The notes below the pieces were generated by a model. It was not told the DNA's origin. It saw only the letters and a program-made list of their open reading frames with translations, and did not search any database. Positions 6,838 to 14,617 of a DNA stretch of 34,088 nucleotides are shown piece after piece (the stretch's first letter is position 1; the number at the start of each line of letters is the position of its first letter). The stretch covers positions 1-34,088 of the forward strand of contig CAYGZQ010000047.1 of assembly GCA_964354375.1 (NCBI GenBank), given 5' to 3'. The position numbers and the translations under genes were made by a program. The stretch is from CAYGZQ01 sp964354375 [NCBI: uncultured Planctomycetota bacterium] (lineage in GTDB: Bacteria; JAJVIF01; JAPKYR01).

Positions 6838-9561
6838 ATGCGTATCACTCACAACATCCTGATCTCGAATTTCTTGAGAAATCTTAATTCGATATCCGAG
6901 CGGATCGAGCGAAGCCAGCAGCAACTCGCAAGCGGGAAGAAGTTCAGCCGACCCAACCAGGCGCCGGTCGAGGTCGCGCAGGTGATCGGCTTCCAGTCGT
7001 CGATTTCGAAAATGAGCCAGTACATGAAGAATATCGATGACGGCTCGAGCCAGGTCGGATACGTGGATACTGTGCTGCAATCGGTCATCAACGACATCGG
7101 TCGAGCCAGGGACCTCGCGGAAGACGGTGCGAACGACAACCTGAACCTTGCGGACAGGCAGGCCATCGCAAAGGAAGTCAACCTGATTGTCGAGACAACG
7201 CTCGGCAACGCCAACTCGCGCTTTCGCGACAGGTTCACTTTCGCAGGATGGCAGACGAGGACCGAGCCTTTCGAAGCGGTCGTGAATCCCAGAACCGGCT
7301 ACATCGACGATGTCATCTACAAGGGGAATCGCGGACGTATCGATCGACTTGTCGGGGACGGCGATCAGCTCGCAATCAATGTGTCCGGCAAGGACCTCTT
7401 CCTCTACCAGACCTACACTCTGAAAGGCAAACCCCTTCCGCTGGACAAGCCTCTCGGGTTCGACGGCACGCTCACAATCAACGGGATCGACCTTCTCGTG
7501 ACCCCGGAAATGACACTGAGGGACATTCAGCTGAATCTGGAGGCTTTAAACACCAGGACCCATGTCTTCGCGACAATATCCGAGGGCCGGCTGGTGCTTG
7601 AGTCTGCGAGCGCGGTAAGCGAATTCACGGTGTCCGACAACTGCGAGGACATCCTGCTTGAGGACCTCGGCCTGAAGGTCAGCGGTGCGTTCAATCACGC
7701 GGTCGCGGCCCCTACCCTGCCACTGGTCGACAGCACGCCCGTGATTTTCATCGGTGCAGGACCGGTGGCGAATCTCTCCTACAACGACACGAATAATCTA
7801 ATCAACATTTCCCTCGGGGCTGACGCAAACAACGGCACATCCGTGTCGGCCAATATTTTCATCACACCGAAGACCTACGCGTCTGTGGCCGACCTTATCA
7901 TCGAGATGCAGAAGCAGATCGATGCGCAATTCGGAGCGGGCAAGATCAGGGTCTCCGACGCAGGCGGCGGCGTGCTGCAGATCGAGACGGTCGCGACCGG
8001 AGACGATGTCGATTTCGGGGACCTCGTCATAGGCGGCTCATACAACGGCTATCCGGACAATGCTTCCGACTCCGCCGACCTTAACCTGATAGCCGTGGTC
8101 GGGAATGCTCCCGCCACTCCCGCTGGAATCGCAGGAGTCGACGGAAACGACAAGATCGTGATCGACCTGGGTCCCACCGCCAGCAAGACCGGGACCGACG
8201 TGCTTCCCCAGACCATCGATCTGAGAGCGGCGATGACGACCACACCAGATGCGCTGGTGGACGAGATCAATTACCAGATATTCCGGAACGATGCGTTGCG
8301 GGGAGCCGTGCGGGCCAGGCTGAGTCAGGGAAGGCTGATGATCGAGACGGTGAAAGAGGGGCAGGATATTCTTGCCGCGGACCTTCAGATATCGGAAGGA
8401 GCGACGGGAACGCTGGCTGCGCTCGGGATATCGGATGTTGTTACACCCGCCCAGTATATCGGGACCCCCCTCGTTTTCCCGTTCATCGTTGTCGCCGGCT
8501 TCAACGACACGATCACGGTCGACCTCGGGCCCACGGTAAGCATGGACGGGACTGACCCGCCACCTGTGACGCTGACGATCGATGCAGGAATCTGCAACAA
8601 CATCACCGAGGTCTTCAACGAAATCAACTCGAAGATACAGGGCGAACCGGATCTGAACGGTGCAATCCAGGCAGTCATACAGGGTCCTCCGGGAGGGGAA
8701 TACCTGGTCTTGCTCAGCAGAAACACGGGATCCGGAGTTCGCGGGGAAGACATGAGCGTCGGCGGTCCTCTCGCGGGCACGCTCGGATGGCTCGGTGCGA
8801 CGGCAATCCCCGGCGGCGGAACATCCAATGGGCGCGGTATCGAGGTGCAGCCGTCCAACATCTTCAGCACACTGATTACGATCCGGGATGACCTGATGGG
8901 AGTTGTGAGTCCCCAGACCAAGGTCATCGACGCTCTCACGGGCACGTTCGAACAGCTCGGGCTCGTCGACGGCGATATCGTCACCGTCAGTTACGACGCC
9001 GGGACCTTCAGCTTCAAACTCACAGCGACTGATACGATGACGGACCTTGCACGGTACATCGAGGCCATTTTTGGCACGCGGGCGCTGGTGAGAGTATCGA
9101 GCGACGGACGAATTGAAATCCAGAACCAGGAGACGGCGCAGATACTCGGACTCAGCATCAAAGTGGCAAGCGTCACCGGGGAACCCAGGACCGTGTTCAA
9201 CGGCGTCCTGGGCGGAATCCCCGCAGTCGTGCCCGGGCTTTCCTCGGTCGTCTCCAATCCTCTGTACAGCTCCCAAAGGTATCTCAGGCTCGGAGACGAG
9301 GACCTGGGCCTTGTAGACAACGATCTCGAAAATATCCTCAGTCATGAGGCGATAGTCGGCGCTCGCGCCAACCGAATGAGCACGGTCCTCAACCTCTTCA
9401 CAGCTGTCGACCTGAATGTGCGGGAGCTGAAGAACTCTGTGGAGGCGTCGAACTACGCCGAGGTGCTCACCCTGCTGAGCCAGCAGGAACTCGTGTTGCA
9501 GAGCGCGCTCGGTGTCGGCGCGCGTGTCCTGACTCCGACCCTGCTCGACTTTCTGGCATGA
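6838..9561 (+). CDS. flgL: Giant flagellar hook-associated protein 3 (FlgL) with repeat insertions
   Basis: The 907-residue protein has normal FlgL ends. Residues 1-140 form the flagellin-like N-terminal helices (MRITHNILISNFLRNLNSI, QQQLASGKKFSRPNQAP) and 815-907 the C-terminal helices (IVGARANRM, then YAEVLTLLSQQELVLQSAL). Typical FlgL has about 300 residues. The extra 600 are beta-rich blocks that look like flagellin-IN-type repeats, at about 205-285, 300-400, 430-530, 548-655 and 698-800. Blocks three and four both contain DLGPT, a threonine- or proline-rich strand, an EIN helix and a closing LLS or MIE strand. The NIFSTLITIRDDL segment at 674-688 resembles the start of the C-terminal helical half, so block five seems to interrupt that half. 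FlgL is the second hook-filament junction protein. Confidence 0.88.
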   Translation: MRITHNILISNFLRNLNSISERIERSQQQLASGKKFSRPNQAPVEVAQVIGFQSSISKMSQYMKNIDDGSSQVGYVDTVLQSVINDIGRARDLAEDGANDNLNLADRQAIAKEVNLIVETTLGNANSRFRDRFTFAGWQTRTEPFEAVVNPRTGYIDDVIYKGNRGRIDRLVGDGDQLAINVSGKDLFLYQTYTLKGKPLPLDKPLGFDGTLTINGIDLLVTPEMTLRDIQLNLEALNTRTHVFATISEGRLVLESASAVSEFTVSDNCEDILLEDLGLKVSGAFNHAVAAPTLPLVDSTPVIFIGAGPVANLSYNDTNNLINISLGADANNGTSVSANIFITPKTYASVADLIIEMQKQIDAQFGAGKIRVSDAGGGVLQIETVATGDDVDFGDLVIGGSYNGYPDNASDSADLNLIAVVGNAPATPAGIAGVDGNDKIVIDLGPTASKTGTDVLPQTIDLRAAMTTTPDALVDEINYQIFRNDALRGAVRARLSQGRLMIETVKEGQDILAADLQISEGATGTLAALGISDVVTPAQYIGTPLVFPFIVVAGFNDTITVDLGPTVSMDGTDPPPVTLTIDAGICNNITEVFNEINSKIQGEPDLNGAIQAVIQGPPGGEYLVLLSRNTGSGVRGEDMSVGGPLAGTLGWLGATAIPGGGTSNGRGIEVQPSNIFSTLITIRDDLMGVVSPQTKVIDALTGTFEQLGLVDGDIVTVSYDAGTFSFKLTATDTMTDLARYIEAIFGTRALVRVSSDGRIEIQNQETAQILGLSIKVASVTGEPRTVFNGVLGGIPAVVPGLSSVVSNPLYSSQRYLRLGDEDLGLVDNDLENILSHEAIVGARANRMSTVLNLFTAVDLNVRELKNSVEASNYAEVLTLLSQQELVLQSALGVGARVLTPTLLDFLA

Positions 9562-9596
9562 CCGGTGCAGGGCCGTTTTTCCGGTCCGGGCCAGAC

Positions 9597-10274
9597 TCAT
9601 TCCGCTGAAAGCCCGAAGACACGCAGAAGGTCGGGCATGCTGTCGATCACAGCTTCCGCTTCCGCCAGCTCTCCCGGCGATCCGTAACCCCACGTCACCC
9701 CCACAGCCCTTATCCCCGCAGCATGAGCGGCCTCGATGTCCGCCTTCCTGTCGCCGACGTATATGATTCGATCCCTGCCGCCGAACCCGGCGGCCCATTC
9801 TTTCAGCACATCCACCTTGTCCCTGCTCGGATCTTCACCGAGGTGGCAAAGCTCCCGGAAGTGTTTTCTCAGGTCGCACCCGTCAAGGACTGCATCGAGA
9901 TACTTTCTGGATGCATTAGTCAGGCAGCAGAGCACATAGCCCCGTTCGCCCAGAGCGTCGAGTGTTTCGTGGACCCCATCGAAACAACGTCCCCTGCCGT
10001 CGGCCAGGCGACGCCTCTCCGCATCGCCGACCAACCGGTGGAGCAATCTCCAGTGCTCGCGATGCGATTCGGGCAGAGCGGCGGGGTAGAACTCATACGA
10101 GGGAAGCCCGATGAGCCTTTTCACTTTGTCCCATGCCGGAATCGGGCCTTCCTCGCCCAGCTCGGCCCAGAAGCTCTCGAATCCTTCGCGAATCGCGTCA
10201 TACGACACCGAGAAGGAGTTGAAGAGCGTTCCATCCATGTCGAATGCCACCGCTTTCAGACATGTTGAATCCAT
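9597..10274 (-). CDS. HAD-superfamily phosphatase, phosphoglycolate-phosphatase-like
   Basis: The 225-residue protein has all HAD motifs: the nucleophile motif FDMDGTLFNS (Asp12 and Asp14), motif II LTNAS, a lysine in the RDKVDVLKE segment, and motif IV GDRKADIEAAHAAG. The cap helices between residues 20 and 85 match subclass I, as in Gph-like phosphatases. The C-terminal VGVTWGYGSPGEL is typical of the phosphoglycolate phosphatase branch. The true substrate cannot be read from sequence. It is convergent with flgL (35 nt between stop codons), so it is not part of the flagellar operon. The start ATG at 10274 is the first good candidate. Confidence 0.85.
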   Translation of the reverse strand: MDSTCLKAVAFDMDGTLFNSFSVSYDAIREGFESFWAELGEEGPIPAWDKVKRLIGLPSYEFYPAALPESHREHWRLLHRLVGDAERRRLADGRGRCFDGVHETLDALGERGYVLCCLTNASRKYLDAVLDGCDLRKHFRELCHLGEDPSRDKVDVLKEWAAGFGGRDRIIYVGDRKADIEAAHAAGIRAVGVTWGYGSPGELAEAEAVIDSMPDLLRVFGLSAE

Positions 10275-10290
10275 TGATCAACTATGCACA

Positions 10291-10309
10291 AAGCGCCTCA
10301 TGGGCGCTT
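10291..10309 (-). terminator. Possible weak terminator hairpin between two minus-strand genes
   Basis: AAGCGCC and GGCGCTT form a 7-bp stem with a 5-nt loop. On the minus strand it follows the stop of the tandem-domain gene by about 33 nt, but only three T bases follow. It may be an inefficient terminator or a transcript-end stabiliser. Confidence 0.3.
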
Positions 10310-10342
10310 GAATGCCGGACAAACACTTCGACGGGTGAAGCC

Positions 10343-11341
10343 CTACGATTTCCCCACTCTTATTCGGATTTTCTCGGCGTAGGCAAGGACGCCGCCGGTC
10401 TGATATTCCAGGGCAAGCTTTGCGGCAGCCTTGTGAGGGTAGATCGTTCCGCCAGTTGTCCCCGACAGAACAAGGCCGGTAGTCTGCTGGTCGGCCAGGT
10501 AGACCCATTTGCCGCCGTACGTGCGTCGCAGCACTTCCCCCAGATAGTTCCCGGCGAGGTAAATGAACACTCTGCGCTCGCCCATCTCCCCCTCTTTCTT
10601 CATCTTGTCGTTGAGGGATCGAAGATAGTGATCCAGGAACTTTAAGCTGTTCAATGAGTAGTCCAGCTCGACACCCAGGTCGGTCTTGAGAATCTGGATA
10701 AATTTGTTTGTCTCGTCAGGGATGATTTCGGCGAGCTCGGCATCGGTAGGGCCGTTTCCCCCGCTCTTTTGCTGCATGCCGGAGACAGGGAGCATTTTCA
10801 CTGGCTCAATGGGAGATTTCCTGAAGCCCGCGGTATCGTCCAGGGACGCAGCATCGTTGATCCGACCGACGACAGAGTTCCAGTAGGTGGAGAGATGGTG
10901 CGGTTCCAGGTTTGTGAACGCCTGCCTGATTCTTGAGAACGGGCTTATGGTGACTTCCTTTCCGCTGATGCCCCTGATCCCGGGACCCGCGAACACGTCC
11001 CCGGTCTCCCACCGGCCGCCGCACGCCTGAAGGATCACTTCGCCGAGGTAGCTTCCGAGCAGCACGACTGTGGGCTCCTGGTCCTCTTTGGCCAGCGTCG
11101 ACACCAGACCGTCCAGCACCCGGTCCAACGCCATAAGGGACGGCGGTGAGAAGTCCAGCTCGATCCCGGACATGCTCCGGACCCACTCGACTGCATTTTC
11201 CGCAGCCTCACTGCATTCCCGGGCAAGCTCCTCCGGTGATGGTTCCGCAGCGGGTATGTCGAATGCCATTCTGGGTTGCTCCCTCGACGATCCTGAAATG
11301 TGCCCCTTCTGCAGCTTCGCCCAACGAGCCTTCGCCTGCAT
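10343..11341 (-). CDS. Unknown protein with two tandem copies of one domain
   Basis: I do not recognise a named family. The 332-residue protein has an internal duplication. The first copy (about 41-155) has GIELDFSPPSLMALDRVLD then VVLLGSYLGEVILQACGGRW. The second (about 203-315) has GVELDYSLNSLKFLDHYLR then VFIYLAGNYLGEVLRRTYGGKW. The shared pattern is LDxSxxSLxxLDxxL, a hydrophobic strand and YLGEVxxxxxGGxW. There is no signal peptide or membrane helix, so it should be cytosolic. The ATG at 11341 is preferred over a TTG at 11353, but neither has a clear ribosome binding site. The upstream neighbour is separated by a likely terminator, so it is probably transcribed on its own. Confidence 0.75.
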   Translation of the reverse strand: MQAKARWAKLQKGHISGSSREQPRMAFDIPAAEPSPEELARECSEAAENAVEWVRSMSGIELDFSPPSLMALDRVLDGLVSTLAKEDQEPTVVLLGSYLGEVILQACGGRWETGDVFAGPGIRGISGKEVTISPFSRIRQAFTNLEPHHLSTYWNSVVGRINDAASLDDTAGFRKSPIEPVKMLPVSGMQQKSGGNGPTDAELAEIIPDETNKFIQILKTDLGVELDYSLNSLKFLDHYLRSLNDKMKKEGEMGERRVFIYLAGNYLGEVLRRTYGGKWVYLADQQTTGLVLSGTTGGTIYPHKAAAKLALEYQTGGVLAYAEKIRIRVGKS

Positions 11342-11392
11342 AAGGACGTTCAAGAGATAGTATGTTAAGTCTCAGGCACGGGCCCCTTCAGC

Positions 11393-11418
11393 AAAAATCA
11401 GGCGGCAACGACGCCGCC
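11393..11418 (-). terminator. Intrinsic terminator after the DUF4350-like gene
   Basis: On the minus strand GGCGGC and GCCGCC form a 6-bp GC-only stem (11401-11418) with a 6-nt loop, followed after three bases by five T bases (11393-11397). It lies about 70 nt downstream of the stop at 11490. Confidence 0.55.
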
Positions 11419-11489
11419 GACCTCTTCCCACCCGGACATTTTACCCGCTTCCGGGCGAATCAACAACAGCTTGCCTATACCGAACCGGG

Positions 11490-12689
11490 TCAGGAGTCAA
11501 GTTTCTTTGAAATCTCGATCAGTTCATCGACACGGGGTCTGCCCTTTCGCATGCGATCCAGCTCCTGATCCAGGTTGCGACGTCTCACCGATTGTCTCGA
11601 CCCGTATCGCATCCACAGCGCATCCGCCGCGGCCGTCGTGGCGCCGGCCCCCAGCCAGAGCTCCGCCAGCGCCTGCACAAATGCCCTCTGGCTCACACCT
11701 ATGGCGCCCGGAGCTTTCCTGACGGGACCGAATCTCGCCCCTGCGATCCCCAGTGCCAGCGCCGCGATCGCTCCCAGGAACAACAGGCCCTTCCCCAGCG
11801 GCGTCCGTGCCGCGTCCGCCAGAGTTCGCGACTGAACAAATCCCAGATGATACTCATCGAAAAGGACCGCGCTATGCTCTCCCCCGCTTGACCCCACCAC
11901 CATGCTTGCGGCGATGACCGCATTGTCGGCTTCCTGCACCAGCAGGTTGCCGAACAGATAAGGATCCGCCACCACCCACACCTGACCCGCTCCGTAGCGC
12001 GCCCCCGCCAGAATGGTTCCGTACCCGTCCCGGATCACCCGTCGCGTCCCCTTCTCGGAATCCTCGTTTAACGACAGCCTGTATACCATGGGACTCATGA
12101 GTCCCCGTCTCAAATAGGTATGGATCTCGTGAGTTTCCCCGAGTTCCCACTCGCGCGACGTCGTGACGGGCATACGGTGGGGGATGGCCGAAAGCCCGCC
12201 CTTGTCGGCGATCGGCCTGGCTTCCCTCATTCCACCGGTGATGTCGAGCATCTCGAACCAGTGCGCTATCAACTCGTCGTTGCTTTCGGGAGCGAACGGG
12301 TCCTGGGTTGCGGCGCTGAAAATGTTGGGATTGTCTACGATCACAAGGGTCCCGCCACTGCCGACCCACGAGTCGACCCATTTGATCTCATCGTTGTCAA
12401 CTGCTACAGTACCGCGCACGTGCCATATGATGTCCGCCCCACCCCTCGGCATCGTGTTCTCCAGTAGAAGACGTCGATGCCTGAACACTCGAAAACCGAG
12501 CTTCTCAAACAGGTTATATGTGAGCTCGGCGCCGTTGGCGTCCGACGAGAATGTGCTCCCGGTTGGAAGACCCTGGTGACGCGAGACGCCGCCCGGACGA
12601 GCAACGAGCAGGTTCACAAGGAAAAGCCCGACGACAATAATGAACCCTCCCCAGATCATGCGGGCTGTATTTCGATTTCTCGATCTCAT
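11490..12689 (-). CDS. Membrane protein with DUF4350-like domain
   Basis: The 399-residue protein has an N-terminal membrane segment (about 11-30), an extracytoplasmic domain (about 40-295) and a second membrane segment (about 301-317). A cytosolic, basic C-terminal tail follows, with helical repeats around 350-395. The middle has the DUF4350 look: GSTFSSDANGAELTYNLFEKLGFRV, GGTLVIVDNP, then GAGQVWVVADPYLFGN and VLFDEYHLGF. DUF4350 proteins are often coded next to MoxR ATPase and DUF58 genes in envelope-stress or cell-surface clusters. No such neighbours are visible here. The upstream lipoprotein gene ends 23 nt before this ATG, so the two are probably one operon. Confidence 0.72.
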   Translation of the reverse strand: MRSRNRNTARMIWGGFIIVVGLFLVNLLVARPGGVSRHQGLPTGSTFSSDANGAELTYNLFEKLGFRVFRHRRLLLENTMPRGGADIIWHVRGTVAVDNDEIKWVDSWVGSGGTLVIVDNPNIFSAATQDPFAPESNDELIAHWFEMLDITGGMREARPIADKGGLSAIPHRMPVTTSREWELGETHEIHTYLRRGLMSPMVYRLSLNEDSEKGTRRVIRDGYGTILAGARYGAGQVWVVADPYLFGNLLVQEADNAVIAASMVVGSSGGEHSAVLFDEYHLGFVQSRTLADAARTPLGKGLLFLGAIAALALGIAGARFGPVRKAPGAIGVSQRAFVQALAELWLGAGATTAAADALWMRYGSRQSVRRRNLDQELDRMRKGRPRVDELIEISKKLDS

Positions 12690-12712
12690 TATCTATTCAT
12701 CGAACCCGTCTC

Positions 12713-13408
12713 TCAGTACCACGGAACATAAGTTGAGAGTATCACATCCGGCCCCAGCAGTGTAAGAAGCAGGAAACCCTGATCCCAGTCATTCCTTGCC
12801 GCGACTCTCTGGACATCGGATCCGGAGATGAACTCATCGTAGAAAAACATGCCGGAGAGCTCCTCGGGTTTCAGGGCAAGAGCAAAAGGCGCGCTCACCT
12901 CGACTCCTTGGGTGTTGACACTCTTGACACCGATACCCTGGTTCGAACCCTTGGGATCAGACTGAAAGCAGACAAGCAGAAGAATTATGTCCAACCTGGG
13001 GTCGGGGATCATGTAATGAGCCACGGCTATGGGAACAATCTCGCCGGCCCCGTACTTCGGCAACGGCGGATTCCGCATCGGATAGACGGCGGTGATTCTT
13101 CCGCTCGTGTGCGCGATCCCGATCGCATCGGCCGGATCGATATGCGGAACGCTCACTTCCACGCCCCCGAAATCGAGCTTCCACGACTGGGGAATCGCGC
13201 TGCCCTCCCCCAGAGCCGCCCAGCTCTTTGCCACCGCTTCATCATCGCTAGCCACCAGTTGAAAATCGGCGGACTCGAGCCTCGTCTTCAGCTGCATCGT
13301 TTTCTCGAGTTCGGGAACCCCGACATTCCCGGACTTCCGATCGCACCCCGTCATCGCGACCGCGAAGGTTGCTGCAAACACGAGGACTGTCACGAGGAAA
13401 CTCCGCAC
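12713..13408 (-). CDS. Small lipoprotein of unknown function
   Basis: This 231-residue protein is not recognised. It has a lipoprotein signal peptide with lipobox AMTGC and Cys22 as the likely lipidation site. The mature part has no cysteine pair or catalytic motif that I can identify. Near the middle it has a hydrophobic strand-rich stretch, GEIVPIAVAHYMIPDPRLDIILLLVCF. It lies 23 nt upstream of the DUF4350-like gene in the same direction, so it may assist that membrane protein. It is divergent from the exported protein at 13613. Confidence 0.75.
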   Translation of the reverse strand: MRSFLVTVLVFAATFAVAMTGCDRKSGNVGVPELEKTMQLKTRLESADFQLVASDDEAVAKSWAALGEGSAIPQSWKLDFGGVEVSVPHIDPADAIGIAHTSGRITAVYPMRNPPLPKYGAGEIVPIAVAHYMIPDPRLDIILLLVCFQSDPKGSNQGIGVKSVNTQGVEVSAPFALALKPEELSGMFFYDEFISGSDVQRVAARNDWDQGFLLLTLLGPDVILSTYVPWY

Positions 13409-13502
13409 GTTCCTATTCTAGAACATTAGTCCGCAGTGTTCATCCTCGAGCGGCGGCTGGGTGCATACGGCAACTGACTCAGGGCCGATCCGAGGCCGGT
13501 GC

Positions 13503-13520
13503 GCCGCTTTTCCAAGCGGC
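13503..13520. repeat. TTCC-loop hairpin repeat, copy A
   Basis: GCCGCTT and AAGCGGC form a 7-bp stem with loop TTCC, preceded by GGTGC. The sequence CGCCGCTTTTCCAAGCGGC is repeated exactly at 24739-24757. Related hairpins at 24777 and 28215 differ in the stem but stay paired. Confidence 0.65.
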
Positions 13521-13536
13521 ATTTGCCGGCGGGTTC

Positions 13537-13545
13537 TGATACAAT
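13537..13545 (+). promoter_or_regulatory. Possible extended -10 promoter for the DUF6599-like gene
   Basis: TG, one base, then TACAAT (13540-13545) forms an extended -10 element. No good -35 box is seen. The transcript would start about 60 nt before the ATG at 13613, just after the TTCC-loop hairpin. Confidence 0.35.
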
Positions 13546-13612
13546 GATTAATGGAGCGCAGTTCTGCGATTCCCGCCTCTCTATTGGGATTGAACGCTCC
13601 CGAGGGAAAGAA

Positions 13613-14581
13613 ATGCCAAAGAAAGTCATCCTTCTGATCGCTTGTTTCGTCACATGGGCAACGATCATCTCCGCTGAGGACGAGGAGAGGAACGCGCTCG
13701 ACTACCTTCCGCCGAGCAATTTTGTCGGAGGTTGGGAAGCGAACGAAAACGAGCTTCTGCTGCACCCGAACGATGCCGCATTCATCCTGGGTGATGACCT
13801 TCCCCTTCTTCTGGAATACGACCTCGTGTGGCTCGCAACGGAGACGTACGGAAACTACCGGGACGAGATAACGATCGAGATTTACGAGTTTCCGTCGGCA
13901 GGCGACGCATACGGCTTCTACCAGTTGTCCCCCACCCCGTATGCGGAGAAGGACGACATTACAGGGATCGTCGTGCAACCGTACGGGCTTCCGCCCACTC
14001 CCAAGATCGACACGATCCGGAATGTGGCCGACCAGTTTCTGGAGGGCTACAAAGACAGGTTCTATTTCCGGATCATCCAGGAAAACATGTCCGAAGACCT
14101 CTATGAGATAGGCGTATATATGCTGGCTCGCTTTCCCGGATCATCCGGCCCGGCGGACATCATCGGCGTTCTCCCGGTCGACGACCGGGTCATGGGCACC
14201 GAGAGATACATCAGGGGACCCGTGGGTCTGGACCTGCTTCTGCAGTGGAACGGCGACGACGTGTTCGGTTTCGACCAGTTCGACTGGAAAGCGGCCTCTG
14301 CAGAATACCGTCTCGGCGGCGGCGAGTATTACCTTCTTGTCGTCGCGGAATACGAGGATGCCGATTCCCGCTCGTCCGCGACTGAGCTCCTGCAGGGATA
14401 TTTCCAGGACCACGATTGGGAGACCGTTATGCTCGGCCCGCTTGAGAACGGCGCGCATCCCAGGGGATTCAGCAGCGAGACTTACGCCGCGTTCTGGCCG
14501 GACGGAAACCATCTTGTGCTTCTGTGGGACCTGACGGATGCAGAAGCCCTGAATGCGGCGCTGTCGCAGCAGGGCGGCTGA
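13613..14581 (+). CDS. Exported DUF6599-like protein
   Basis: The 322-residue protein starts with a Sec signal peptide (MPKKVILLIACFVTWATIISA). The mature part begins with a YLPPSNFVGGW motif, then LLLEYDLVWLATETY and EITIEIYEFPSAGDAYGFYQLS. That pattern of a Leu-Pro-Pro start, a Gly-Trp, and an IYxMxxxxxAxGxY block is what I know from DUF6599 proteins, which are exported and of unknown function. The ATG at 13613 is preferred because GAGGG lies 6 nt upstream and the signal peptide begins there. A longer frame from 13499 would start in the hairpin repeat. The metallopeptidase gene follows after 36 nt, so the two are probably cotranscribed. Confidence 0.72.
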   Translation: MPKKVILLIACFVTWATIISAEDEERNALDYLPPSNFVGGWEANENELLLHPNDAAFILGDDLPLLLEYDLVWLATETYGNYRDEITIEIYEFPSAGDAYGFYQLSPTPYAEKDDITGIVVQPYGLPPTPKIDTIRNVADQFLEGYKDRFYFRIIQENMSEDLYEIGVYMLARFPGSSGPADIIGVLPVDDRVMGTERYIRGPVGLDLLLQWNGDDVFGFDQFDWKAASAEYRLGGGEYYLLVVAEYEDADSRSSATELLQGYFQDHDWETVMLGPLENGAHPRGFSSETYAAFWPDGNHLVLLWDLTDAEALNAALSQQGG

Positions 14582-14617
14582 CCTGATGCCTGAAACCACC
14601 CGATTTCGGAGCGAACG

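Noticed and set aside
8038-9798. 586-residue minus-strand frame
   Set aside because: It is a shadow of flgL and the start of the HAD region. It has Arg- and His-rich composition and no domain.
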